Assembly (NCBI RefSeq): GCF_004027225.2
Contig: NC_046360.1
Span: 2,530,001 to 2,594,000 of the forward strand
DNA length: 64,000 nt
Direction of reading: 5' to 3'
From: Strigops habroptila
Taxonomy: Eukaryota; Chordata; Aves; Psittaciformes; Psittacidae
Shown piece by piece: positions 1 to 12,200 of this stretch (positions within the stretch are counted from its first letter, which is position 1; each line of letters begins with the position of its first letter). The position numbers and the translations under genes were made by a program. Below the pieces are notes generated by a model. That model did no database searches. It was given only the letters and a program-made list of their open reading frames with translations, and was not told the origin of the DNA.

Positions 1-1253
1 GGACGTGTTCTGCTCCTGACCCCCTGAACTGCCCTCAGGGAGGGGAGGGGAGTGAAGTTACTTCGGTGAAACCATTAAGTCATTTGGTACCTTTAAGTAT
101 TGGCTCCTCCTGCTTTTTGTGTAGAGGGTGGGCATCCAGGCAGACTGGTTTGTTTTCAGCCCTCCCCACTAGTAAGACGAGGAGCAGCTCAATGCTGGTG
201 GCAGCGAGAGCATCATCGTCTACACCAAGATGTATGGAATAGAGTAGAAAAGTGGCTGTGCCTGCAGAAGCTCCGAGAGTGGGCACCTGGCTGCTGGGCA
301 CTGCTCGGGGCTCTGAAAAGCGGGTTCCTCCTAGAGAATTACACATCAATTTTGGAGTAATAACCTCTTCATTATTACTCTTTCCTTTTTATAACAAAAC
401 CAAAACCTTTCAGCTTGTTGAGAACTTTTGCAGCACTAATCCTCACGTCAGGGGACAGTCACTCATCTGTGTGTTTTGTGTGACCTACCAGTAAGACTCG
501 TTAGCATCACTGTGAGGATGTCATGGCTGTAATGCCTTAAGATGACAGAAATTGTGGGCAGAAGTCGTAGCTCTTATTAGCTCAGCTGAAACGGTTGGGA
601 AAACGGGGCATGTACACACAGAAGGGGGTTGTTCCTGCTTTAGCAGATTGCTTTTTAACTCTTCTTCCATGAAGTGAAACAAACCCCACATGGTTTTGTG
701 CTGAGGCACAGAACTGTTCCGTTAAAGGCCCAGAAACCCCAAGTACGTGTGTCAGGAACTAACGATGACACTGAAATTAGTGAGGACCAGCTGATATTTC
801 CAGCACCATCAATGCTTTGCATGACAACTCGTACAATGAGCTTTGCATGTGTGTTTTGTTGCTTGTTAATAACTTTCAAGAAGTAACAAAACTCTGAAGT
901 CAGGTTGTGTGGAACATTGTGCAACGTGTTTGTTTATCCTGTATCTCCCCAGTCCGTTAACTTGCTTCTTTAAATTCAAATGGCTACGATGATATGCAGA
1001 TTCTGGCATGTACTACCTAGGTAAAGTTTTTTGCTTTGTTTCCACAGTTGTAACAGCTGAATTTTATATCTAAAATCTTAGTCAAGTACAGAATTGAAAT
1101 TTGCTTGTTAAGAACCACTTCTCGGTGGTTTATTTCTACCAGTGCTTTAACTTAGTGGTTTGTTTTTACTCGGAATTAAATTAAACTTCTTTAAGGCAAC
1201 CACAATAACCCATTCTTTAGGTGATTTCTGGTTTGTATTTGGTTTTCTTGTAG
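1..1253 (+). other. CLIP1: CLIP1 intron (partial)
   Basis: This is unique-looking AT-rich sequence ending in a TG/T-rich tract and a TAG acceptor before the first exon in the window. No coding signature was found here; the open frames are short and lack splice signals that agree with them. Confidence 0.7.
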
Positions 1254-4200
1254 AGAATCAACGTTACAGAAAGAAATTGATGAAGAGCGAGCATCTTTAC
1301 AAAAATCCATCAATGTTACTAGTGCCTTGATCACACAAAAAGATGAGGAACTGGAAAAACTCAGAAACGAGGTAAATGACAACAGTGGGATGTTGCTTCA
1401 TTTCAGACTGAGTTATGGCTAGGAGCATACAGCTTTGTGTGCTGGCTACTGAAGAGTTGGCTGATGGTCTTTATTGATGTAGCATAATTAAACCTTAGAG
1501 TTAAATCTTCAGATCTCTGGGCCTGGTTAGGTGACCTCCAGCATGTACTTCTGGTGGTCATTTAGCCCTTGCTGCTAAGGGTGTTGTCCTGGTGCCCTGA
1601 GTTCGTTCTGGAATGTCGAGGCATTCTTCACTAACTCTCACAGATCACAGTGCTCCGCGGAGAAAACGCCTCTGCCAAAACCCTGCAGTCAGTGGTGAAG
1701 TCGCTGGAGTCTGACAAACTCAAACTAGAGGAAAAGGTGAAGAACTTGGAGCAAAAGCTCAAGGAGAACAACGAGCAGCCTTTAACCGTAATGGGCTCCT
1801 CAGGTAAGAGCAGCCTCTCCACTGACTCTGTGCCTTCAGCTTTAGTCTTGTAGATTGTCGCAGCTGCTAACAGATGGTGAAAGGAGGCTTGATGAACCTC
1901 CTGAGAAATGGGGCTTCTGTTGTAGAACACACCTAAGATTTGGATGAAGGAAACCTGAAAAAATGAAAGCTGCCACCATGGCCTGTTGAACCCCACCGAC
2001 ACTGGGGTGAGGGTGATCTGAATTGAGATAAATCATGTGCAGAAGCCATAAAACTTTATCCTGTTCGTGGTGTGGCTTCTGTGCAAGAGCCTCTCTCAGA
2101 CTGATTTTGGATTTCCCTGCTGGAGCAGCAAAGCACCATGTAGGCACCGTAACAAAACCACCTCCCCGAGCACAGGATGAGACTCCCACACTTCATACAC
2201 TCATCCTTGCATTATGTTGAGCTGCTTGAGCTCCATCTCATCTCAGCAGCAGAGGAGCATTCCTCTGTGGGTTTGTGAACCTCAGCTGTCACCTACACAC
2301 ACATTTCATGTATTTTAATAAGTAATGTGCAGTATTTAATATGCGGCAGCCAAAACAATTCCCCCCAAAAGTCACCCTGACCTTACACTGAGTGATGAGA
2401 GTAAGAGCAGAGACTTTTACGTGACTTCAGTTCTGACTCAGCCATTGTATGTGTCATGTTATATCTTGGGTTTTTTTTTCCTTTAAAGGTGACATTGCTG
2501 CTAATCTACTTCAAGATGAAATCGCAAAGGAGAAGCAGGTATTTGATGGGAAATACCAGCACGAGAAAACAGCTGCCTGTCTGCAGGGACAGGAGATGCT
2601 TTTCAAAAGACAGTTCCTGTCAGATTTTGTAAATTGGGATGATATTGGGCACATTTATCTTGTAACCACCTGCTTCTGCAGGGAGATATTAATGACAGGG
2701 AATATTAAGAAGCAAGGGATGAGGGGTACTGGAGAAGTAGCTCTCGTGGCTGGAGGAGGCGAGCAGGAAAGCAGGGAGGCAGGTTCTGATGTGCAGCCCG
2801 TTGGTGTGGTGCAGCCCAGCAGAGCACACTCAGGAGCTGCTCCCTGGATTCTTTCCAAGGGTTCCTTGGGTGTGAATGAGGAATAAGGTGTGGGCCACCT
2901 GAACCTGCAGTGCTGGGAAATGGGCCGGCTGAGCTCCTGTGCTACTTCTGAGCTCCTGCAGTTGGAAATGCTGGTCTTTGCTGCTGCTTAACTGCAGAGT
3001 TAACTCAGAATGAGAGTTGGTATGTGCAGTGGAGCAGGGAAGCTGCTAAGTTCACATGTGCTGGGTAACAGGAGCAACGTGTGTCAGAGTATGATAATGA
3101 ACTTGTGAAGCCTGTGACAACGAGTGCCTAGGAAACGAGGTTGGAATAGAAGCACCTTCTGCTCGTGACTGAAGTCCTTGTTAGATCCTTAGTCCTTGTT
3201 AGATCACTGGTGTCCTTCCTAGTGCGTGCAGAGATCAGAAGTCTGTAATTAACATCCACTAACCACCAGTCTTTTTCTGGTTTTCTGCCTCCTTGAATTC
3301 CCCTGCTGATGGCAACCCTTCCTCCCAACCAGCACGAGGTTTGTGCCACTTCTTGGCTTCCTTTCTCGTATTCACTGTGTTGATTTTGTATTGCTTGATT
3401 ACGTTCAGAGATCTCTGTGGGAGATGCTGATGGGTGCGCTGTGCTGTCCTGCTGCCCCTTGGGATGGCTCCAAGAGTATCCAGCAGAGCTACAGGCTCGG
3501 GGGCGCAGGGACACGGTTCTGATCGGAATTACACGTGGGATTTGTGTTCAAAATGTAGCATTAGAAAAGGAAGTCGAGCGGTGAGTGGTGGCTTGAGACC
3601 CACCAAAGTCTGTCAGAGGGGTTGGCAGGGAGGAAGAGCCTGGCTCCCTGGGCAGCGATCGTGCTGGGGGTTTCAGAGGTCCTTTGGGATGTTCCCATGG
3701 CTTGTCCTGTCTGCGGGAGCGCTGTGTAATACAGTGGTCCAGTGGCAGGAGTCAGCGCAGGGCTGTGCAGGTCAGTCTGAGGGTTATTCCTTTGTTGCTC
3801 ACTTTCTCTGAAGCTCAGTCCTTAATCTGCTGATTGTCCTTCTTGACTGTTGTAGATCGACTTCCTGAATTCAGTGATAGTGGATCTGCAGAGGAGAAAT
3901 GAAGAATTAAACTTGAAAATACAAAGAATGTGTGAAGCAGCCCTCAACGGCAACGAAGAGGAGATAAATAACTACGACAGGTATAAATCCCAAAGGAAAC
4001 CTTGGCTTGTGTTGGGAACTGTTGGTAGCAGTCAGCTGCACAGTGCACTGGCCTGGTGGTGGCTGCTGGGAAGGAAAAACATAGCATTCCCTTGAATTTA
4101 GCAACTGAATCCAGCCTTATTTCAGGTCCAAAATGATTCTATGATTATCAGTCACAAGCACTGATGTATTGTAACAGGTTTGTTGTCAGCCTGGGTTAAG

Positions 4201-4811
4201 TCTGGCCCCTTCCAAGTTGAAGAGAACCATCTTTGCTCTCAAGCTGCACTGAGAGGGGGGAGATGCAGTCTGGGGAAGCTGAACTATCACTTCAGATCTG
4301 TTCTCTCAAAGGAAAAAAGAAACAAACTGTTTTTTAAATAACATCTGTATTTGTGCAAATATTTACACAAATGGAGGAGTCTGTTTGGTAAATATTACAG
4401 TGGATTATGGGGGTAGTTGAGGTGTCTGAAGATCTCCAGAAGGGATTTTGTGATTTATGTTTTTGTTGACCACCGTCATGTTTCCTTGGTCTCAGTAATC
4501 ACAAAGCAGCTTATTGGGCAGGGGAGGGACACAGGCCTTTCCCCTTTATGAGCCCCCTGCTTGACTTGTGCTGGTGCTGCCCTTGCAGCGAGGAGGAAAG
4601 CCTGTCCAAGAAGAAACCTCGCCTCTTCTGCGACATCTGTGGCTGCTTCGACCTTCACGACACCGAGGACTGCCCGACGCAGGCGCAGATGCTGGAGGAG
4701 CCGCCGCACTCGGCCTACCACGGCAGCAGGAGGGAGGAGCGGCCCTACTGCGACACCTGCGAGATGTTCGGGCACTGGACGGCCGATTGCAACGACGACG
4801 AGACCTTCTGA
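1254..4811 (+). CDS. CLIP1: CLIP1 (CLIP-170), last five coding exons
   Basis: CLIP-170 is a microtubule plus-end tracking protein that recruits dynactin and other +TIPs. The window holds its C-terminal 225 or so residues. Exons are 1254-1371, 1644-1803, 2489-2538, 3856-3980 and 4589-4811, all with AG/GT borders and matching phases. The first exons encode the end of the long coiled coil (charged heptads such as [10 protein letters not shown] and LRGENASAK). The fourth carries [15 protein letters not shown]. The last encodes two CCHC zinc knuckles (CDIC...H...C and [14 protein letters not shown]) and ends in DDETF, the acidic-aromatic tail that CAP-Gly domains recognise. The residues and exon plan match vertebrate CLIP1 closely. 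The 5' part lies outside the window. The last exon is much more GC-rich than the others. Confidence 0.96.
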
Positions 4812-5034
4812 CGCAGCAGTGGCGGCGGGACGGCCGGACTGTGCCCTCGGCAGCCACTGCCCACCACCAGCATTGCCCTCTGCTGAAGGGCAGGAAAGGG
4901 ACAACGTTTCTTGACCCTCTGGCTCCCCTTCCCTTTGGCCCATCCGCTCCGGAATCAGTAAATGGATAACCGTTTTGCTCCTCCACTACTAAATGCCCCA
5001 CATCTCCCTTTAACAAAACTTTAAGTGGAATATA

Positions 5035-5040
5035 AATAAA
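5035..5040 (+). promoter_or_regulatory. CLIP1: CLIP1 polyadenylation signal
   Basis: A canonical AATAAA lies about 225 bases after the CLIP1 stop codon in AT-rich sequence. Use of further downstream sites (for example ATTAAA near 5173) cannot be excluded. Confidence 0.6.
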
Positions 5041-6166
5041 TGATTTAACAAATGACTTTATGCTGTTTCTTCCCAGGTTCTGGGTTTGTCCCCACTCTTA
5101 ACCAGAAATGCCCTCGTGCTGTTGCATCTATTGATGGGAAAACGTGTATAGGAATGAAGCACTATAGTTATATTAAAGCTTATTTAAATACCTTAAAAAT
5201 TATGCTGTTAATTTTCATATTTGCACTAAACCATTTTAAGGCTGAATTTGTACATTTAGATTTCTAAGCTTTTTTTTTTTTTTTTTTATTTGGACACTGG
5301 ACTGGGTTTGACAAATGTTTCCTCTTTATTTCCCTTTACTCCTGTGGTTGTGATTTCGCTCAGTGAACGTGAGCTCCGGGTCGTGGTTTGGTGAGTGTGA
5401 ATCGTGGAGCAGGTAAGAACCGGAGCTGCCGCCATGGGGCTGCAGCTCTGCCCCCCTCAGGTGTGGGATACCCCTTTGTTGGCATTCTCTCGGCTTCTCT
5501 ATAGCGTGTGCGTGGTGTGTGTGTATATATGCATATATATATTAAAAGTTATATTTTGGAAAAAAAAGAGCAGATGTGTTTTCTTTCCTACCTTTCGGTG
5601 CTGTTAAGAAGGGGATGGGCTCCATGTGGGGATAGAGGTGCCTGGGAATAAACAGAGAAGTGTTAACAGCACTGTGGGATGGTTTTACTGTGGCAGGAGC
5701 GTTCCTGGGAATGGCTGAGTGTTACCGGCACCAACACACAGCCAGAAGATGGGGAATTAGAGGTTAAGCAGCTCTTTACTGCGATGATAAATGATGTTGG
5801 TTTTCCCTTTGAAGGAAATACTCCTGGAAAAAGCCAATCCTGGAATCGCAGAGAGGCGGCAGGACGAGCTGGAGCCGGTGCTGTAGTGCACGGCAGCTTT
5901 CTGCTACATACATGTATTTATAGTAGCATATACAGTTTTAAATGGCTGCCCCATCCCTGGCAGTGTTCAAGGCCAGGTTGGACACAGGGGCTTGGAGCAA
6001 CCTGCTCCAGTGGAAGGTGTCCCTGCCCGTGGCTGGGCGCTGGGCTCCCTCCCAGCCCGCTCCCCGGCCCCGTGGATGTCGGCAGGACACGCCGCCTCCA
6101 GCGCCGCGCCGCGACCACCAGGGGGGGCTGTCTCTCTCTCTCTTCTCGTTGCCCCGCCCTTCCCCT
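5041..6166. other. CLIP1-VPS33A intergenic region
   Basis: No gene is supported here. The stretch contains a T-run at about 5271-5287, a short TG/TA microsatellite at about 5508-5541, a CR1 fragment at 5943-6031 and then the GC-rich VPS33A promoter. A long open frame running from 5679 through the CR1 piece into VPS33A exon 1 and intron 1 is a composition artefact. Confidence 0.6.
5943..6031 (+). mobile_element. CR1 LINE 3'-region fragment
   Basis: The sequence matches the end of the avian CR1 reverse-transcriptase region (CCATCCCTGGCAGTGTTCAA, then GGAAGGTGTCCCTGCC). It is nearly the same over about 90 bases as the copy at 11020-11195. This copy is cut off on both sides and lacks the terminal ATTCTATG-type tail. 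It sits about 200 bases upstream of the VPS33A start. Confidence 0.85.
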
Positions 6167-6205
6167 CACGTGGCCTAAATCATGTGTCCGCCGCCGTCAC
6201 GTGAG
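6167..6205 (+). promoter_or_regulatory. VPS33A: Paired CACGTG (CLEAR-like) sites, VPS33A promoter
   Basis: Two CACGTG E-boxes occur at 6167-6172 and 6198-6203. The second sits in GTCACGTGAG, one base from the CLEAR palindrome GTCACGTGAC bound by TFEB/TFE3. They lie 23-60 bases upstream of the VPS33A ATG in a CpG-rich stretch. TFEB-family control of lysosomal genes is established; its use here is inferred. Confidence 0.65.
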
Positions 6206-6227
6206 CGGGGACGGGGACGGTTCCGCG

Positions 6228-9200
6228 ATGGCGGCGCACCTGAGCTCGGGGCGCGTGAACCTGACGGCGCTGCGCGAGGCGGGGCGGCGCGAGCTGCGCG
6301 AGTTCCTCGACAAATGCGCGGGGAGCAAGGTGCGGGGGGGGAGGGGCCGCTCTGACCCCCCCTGTGCCCTTCCCCCCCCGTCTGACACCCCCCTTGTACC
6401 CCCCCCCCCCCCCCCCCCCCCCCAGGCCATCGTGTGGGACGAGTCCCTGACGGGGCCCTTCGGGCTGATCGCGCAGTACTCGCTGCTCAAGGTAAAGGCG
6501 ATGGGGGTCCCCGCGCCGCGCGGGTGCTGTGGCCGCGCTGTGCTGATGCGCTTCCCCCTGCCTTGCCCAGGAGCATGAGGTGGAGAAGATGTTCACGCTC
6601 AAGCCCGGCCGCCTGCCCCAGGCCGATGTCAAGAACATCATCTTCTTCGTGAGGCCCAAGCTGGAGCTGATGGACATCATCACGGACAACGTGCTCAGGT
6701 ACAGCGGGGCGGGGCGTGCTGCTGCTCTGGGGCGCTGGCTGGGGCTCCCCCCAAAGGAGGGGACGGGCTGGAGCCACCAAACCTGGTTTGTCACGTCTGG
6801 GCTGGGAGGAAGCTGCAGCTTGATCTGTCCCAGGGTCCAGGCTGGAGTGTGAGATGCCTCGGGAGGGTGTCACTTTGGCTGGTGATGGGGAGGGTCGTTC
6901 CTTGTCGGGAAGACATAAGCTCCTTCTGATTAGCTGCAATAAGTCATGCTTTGATTGACCATTCTTTGAGCACTGCAGCAAAGCCTTGCCCTGTGGCTGT
7001 GGATGTGTGTGGTAAACAATACGCTGGGAGTGGAAGTCAGTAATGACAACTAAATGCAGCATTCCCGTTTTCGTTGGCATTCCGTGCCCCCAGCCCGTGG
7101 TCTGTGCTGTGACTCCCCAGGGAGGACAGAGGCCGCTCTCCCCAGAGGGACTTCCACATCCTGTTCGTGCCGCGCCGCAGCCTGCTGTGCGAGCAGTGGC
7201 TGAAGGAGCAGGGGGTGCTGGGGTCCTTCATCCACCGCGAGCAGTACAGCCTGGACCTCATACCCTTCGATGGAGACCTGCTCTCCATGGAGGCTGAGAG
7301 CGCCTTCAAGGTGAGCACTCACCTCGTGTCTGGGGAGAAACGTGTTGTGGTTTTGTGCTGGTCCAGAGGCTCTCCAGGGGTTTGTCGGTGACTGTGCAGC
7401 AGGGAGAGGCCTTACAGAGCAAACGTGATCCCAAGTGCTGCTCTGAGCCGTGGCTGCTCTCGGTGTTTCCTGACACCAAGCTGCACCCCAGCTCCTCCAG
7501 CTGTAGCTGCTGGTGCTGTTCCCACAAATCGAGCACTCCTGAGGCTTAAAATACTTTGTTGTTGCAAACAGCCAGCACTATTTGTGTCACTACGCAGCCG
7601 AAGAGCCACATACAGTAATTAATACAGAGTGTTAATACAGAGTAGTTAATACAGTAGTTAATACGGAGTTGCTGTGCTCCAAACTGCACCAAGAACTAGC
7701 AACTGTCATGTACCAGCGGCAGTGTCCTGTTCCCTCAGAATGCTGTGTCTGGGGACAGAAAGGTTTGAGACTTTCTTTGGTCTTCTCTGCCTTATTAAGT
7801 GTAGCCCAGAGGACACGCTGAGGCTTGCTGCTGCTTGTTGACAGCTGTGGAGAGGTGCTGTGTGCTCAGATCGGCCTGGATTAGTGGGAGGGACTCTCTG
7901 TAGTTGCTTTCTGTCTCTCTTACTCCTCTCTAACTGGGAGTAGTGTGTGAGTTCAGAAGCTCTACAGTGTCTGATCAAACGATCTGATGTAGTGACAGCA
8001 CAGATAAGGTCCATATTTGCCAATAGCCACAGTCTTTTTCCAGCCTGTGTCTCCTCTGAACTGTTCACAAGGAACACATTCTGCTGGGGGAGCTGCTGTG
8101 TCGGATCGACACCTTCCATGGGGAATCCTTGTTGTTGTTTAGGAATGTTACCTGGAGAGCGACCAGACGAGTCTGTACCACGCGGCCAAGGGGCTGATGA
8201 CGCTGCAGGCTCTGTACGGAACCATCCCACAGATCTTCGGGAAGGGCGAGTGTGCTCGGGTGAGGCAAATGCTGCTGCTGGGAAAACACATCTTGTCCTG
8301 CGGGACTGCCTGGGGCAGTGTGTCGTTAGATGCACCCCTCAGGTTTCTGAATCCACCCACGGACCCCTCTTGTCATACCGGAATTTCAGGATCATGGCCT
8401 TGGGTCTTTGTCATCTCTGGCCAAAAGAACAGTCTCTGCTGTTCCATAAGTCTTCCTGTCAGGAGAATTGAGCTGATTTCATGTGCTTTTTGCTCATAGG
8501 TACACTGCCTTTGTGTTCTCAGCAGTTGTTCTTTCTGTGGCGTTTTAACACTTGGTTGTTGGTATCAGAAGGGCTGAATGAAGTGGGAAGTATTGTAACC
8601 TGCTGCTCATGCCTTGGCTTTCTCATCTCTCCCTGTCACTCACTCACTCTTTCTTCTTCTCTCTGATCAACCTGTGGTTTATCTGGTACCTTTTATAATG
8701 AGGTATTGGCTCGAGATGAACCCAGTGCTTTGGCCACAGTCGCTCTCACTCAGCTGCAGGGAGCAGCAGAGGAGGACTTTGTTTCCTCTCTCTGGTCCTG
8801 CCCCTGCTACATCACTGCTGCATCAAATCCGTCTCTGGTGGCCTGCACCATAACCAGACCGATGTGATTTCTTTTCAGCACGTGGCTAACATGATGATCA
8901 GGATGAAGCGCGAGTTCCCTGGGAGCCAGAACTCGATATTTCCCGTCTTTGACACCCTCTTGTTGCTGGACCGCAATGTTGACCTGCTGACGCCGCTGGC
9001 CACGCAGCTCACCTACGAGGGGCTGATAGATGAAATCTATGGGATCCAGAACAGTGAGTACTGTGGGTGAGGGGTCTCTGCTGTGCTGGAGCGGGCTGAG
9101 GTGTCTCAGGTGGGTTCCTGCTTCACTAAATGACTCTGATGTGGGAGCAGCTCACTGGAACTTAGTGCAGGGATGGTTCGGTCCCAAGCTAGAGCCCGTC

Positions 9201-12200
9201 ATCGAGATCATCTCTGGCTCTCTGCAAAGGAAGGGAAGTTGAGAGCAGTGCTTGGCTCCTGAATGGGCATGTTGTGGATGTGGGCTGGGTGCAGACGCAG
9301 TGATGTGCAACACATGGTGTGGGAGCACAAATGTTAGTGTGTGCTTTGCCCTCCAGTGTCACCTGAGAGGACAGGCAGAGTTTGTGAAGGGCTATTCAGA
9401 GCGGTCTCTGGCTCTTGAAGAGGTAGAAAGAATAACTCCAGAGAGGCACTTATGGGGTTTATTCCGTCCTGCTGTACTGGCCGGAAGGCTGCCTCCAGGC
9501 CTTGTTGAAAGCTTGGTGGTTAGCACCTGAGTTCTGGTCACGTCTGTATGAGTCTCTGGGTCCCTGGGGGAGTACAGGGAGTCTCTCCTTAGTTAACACA
9601 TATGCACTGAGCTGTCTGGGCATTTATATTAGCTTTGCTGCTCAGAACTGTTTCCTGCTCAGGGGACACATTTCCACGGCCTGTTTATCTCTACTTCTGG
9701 TGGCGAAGTTCCACTCTTTGTAAGGGTTATTTCTCTGCACTTGGTAGCTTATGTGAAACTCCCTCCCGAGAAGTTTGCCCCGAAGAAGCAGGGTGAGGGT
9801 GGGAAAGATCTCCCCACAGAACCCAAGAAGCTCCAGCTGAACTCTGCTGAAGAGCTCTATGCTGAAATCCGGGACAAGAACTTCAATGCTGTCGGGTCAG
9901 TGCTGAGCAAGAAAGCCAAGATCATCTCTGCAGCCTTTGAGGTGAGGCCTGTATCCAGCCGTGCATCCCTTGGGCATTCTTGTTGTCAGAGAAGTCACAG
10001 TCTGCATTCAGCAGGGCTGTGATTGGCAGCTCGAGCTGTTGCCACGGAGTAATCCCTCAGCCAGATTAAAACCAGGTAGTCTGTTTTAGCATACTGGTCA
10101 ATTCCACTTTGTGGCTGTTGTTTCCTGTTAACTGAAAGGTCCTTTTCCCTTCGTATTCACTGAAGATGCAGAGAAAAGGCTTTAAGGAATAGAACTCCAG
10201 AATGTGCATTCATAGAGCATTATGGCTAGTGTAAAAAACAACAGGAACGTGAAAAAGACACTGTCTGACAGGAGGTTTGACCTATAAACTCACACTCACG
10301 TGTCACCTTAGATAAAGCTGGAGGGTGCTGTGGGCTGTGTTTGTGGTTTTGTTTAAAAACATCCTGTTCATGATTCATAAAGAAACTGAGATCCCATGTT
10401 CCTGCTTTCAGACTTCACGGTGAGTCTCAAGAGAACATGTTACACTGTTTGTATTTATTTCCTTGGGGTTTTTCTTTGCCTCTTCACTTCTGCCACATTT
10501 AAGACGAGGTAGCGGTACCTTAACTGAAATAGCGTGTGTTCAGCCTCACCTCCTATTATTGCAATATTAGAGGTGAAGGTGCTAAAGATGGATTATTCTT
10601 ACGGGTTGTTAAAAAAAAAGGAAACTTTACAAACTGTCAGAGGTAATAGGTGATAATGAAGCAGTGACACATTGGCAGCAGAGGACTCCTTCGTTGCAGG
10701 CTGCGTCATTATCACCCTCCTGCCTGCACTTGCCCATTTAAATCCTTCACATCAGTCAAATGATTATTTTTATTCCAAGTTGCAGCAAGAGGCACAAATG
10801 AAACACAGATCTCTGGACTGCTCTGAGAGCTGAAGTCTGCACTGTGCTTCATCAGATCCTTGCTCAAAACCTGGGACATGGTTACAGCCAGGTACAGTGA
10901 ATGGCAGGCTCCTGCTCACGAGGGACACAGACCCCACCAACCCAGTTCCTCAGCACCTTTCACTCCTGCTCCGGGGGGAAATCTCTGAGTGCCTTTGCCT
11001 ACAGCTCTGTGGTTACTGGCACTGGCACAGGGTGCCCAGAGAAGCTGTGGCTGCCCCATCCCTGGCAGTGTTCAAGGCCAGGTTGGACACAGGGGCTTGG
11101 AGCAACCTGCTCTAGTGGAAGGTGTCCCTGCCCGTGGCAGGGGGTTGGAACTGGATGAGCTTTAAGGTCCCTTCCAACACAAACCATTCTATGATAAAAA
11201 GTGACTGACAACACTGGCAAAATGGGCAAAAACCAGCCTAATGATCCTGTATTACGTCCTCCCTCTTCTAATGATCGAAGTGCTCTTACAGGTAACAGTG
11301 TGACTGTAGTGTAAGCATTTAAAGTGTTTCGTCTAAAAGGTTGTGTGTATCTAACGCTATCTGCTGTTGCAGTGAGTACAGTGAAAAACCTTTCCATGAC
11401 ACAATGATCTCGTTGGTGTTACTGCTCTGAACAAGCCCTAACCTAAGCGATGCCTTTCTTTAGGAACGCCACCACGCAAAGACCGTTGGAGAGATTAAAC
11501 AGTTTGTCTCACAGCTGCCACACATGCAGGCGGCAAGAAGCTCTCTAGCAAACCACACCTCCATTGCAGAACTCATCAAAGACATCACCAGTGAGTAGTC
11601 CTTCCTCATCAGTGAGTATAACAGTTGTTCTGACTCATTTAACCACAGCAAGAGGCAAGACAACTTGATGGACATTATTCAGCCTGGCAGAAATTTGCTT
11701 TGCTCCATCCAGTGCATCTCTGCTGAAATGTTAATGTAGGAAATAAGCTGTTGGTTGCTGTTCTATTGACTTTCATTCTTTTCCCAAAGCATCTGAAGAT
11801 TTCTTTGATAATTTAACGGTGGAACAAGAGTTCATGTCTGGAATAGACACAGACAAGGTAAGTAGATAATGACCATTAGTGACTCTTATGTCTTAAAAAT
11901 AAGAAACCCAAACCCAGTGTATTTCTCTGGAGTTTTTTCCATTTGTGGTTATTTTTTTGTGACAGGAAACATCTGCTCTAGGTGATGTCTGTCTCCTTCC
12001 AGTGTCAAGGCTGGGAGCTCTCATATGCATCTCCTTGCACATTTGCAATTTGAGGCATCAGGGCAAGATTGAAGACTGTTAATCGGGATGTTTTCTGTGC
12101 ATCAGATACAGTTTAGCTATTGACTGTGGAATTGTTGTGCTCTAGAAAGACACAAGGTGGAACCAAAGCTGGATCACGGATTTACTGGTCTTGAGCTGCC

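Noticed and set aside
4110-4150. CR1-tail-like GGTCCAAAATGATTCTATGA in CLIP1 intron
   Set aside because: Only the ATTCTATGA word matches; without the flanking CR1 body this may be chance.
5679-6578. 299-codon + strand open frame
   Set aside because: It runs through a CR1 fragment, the promoter, VPS33A exon 1 and the poly(C) intron. It is open because of base composition, not coding.
7706-8335. 209-codon minus-strand frame over VPS33A exon 5
   Set aside because: It is antisense shadow of VPS33A with no protein resemblance or splice support.
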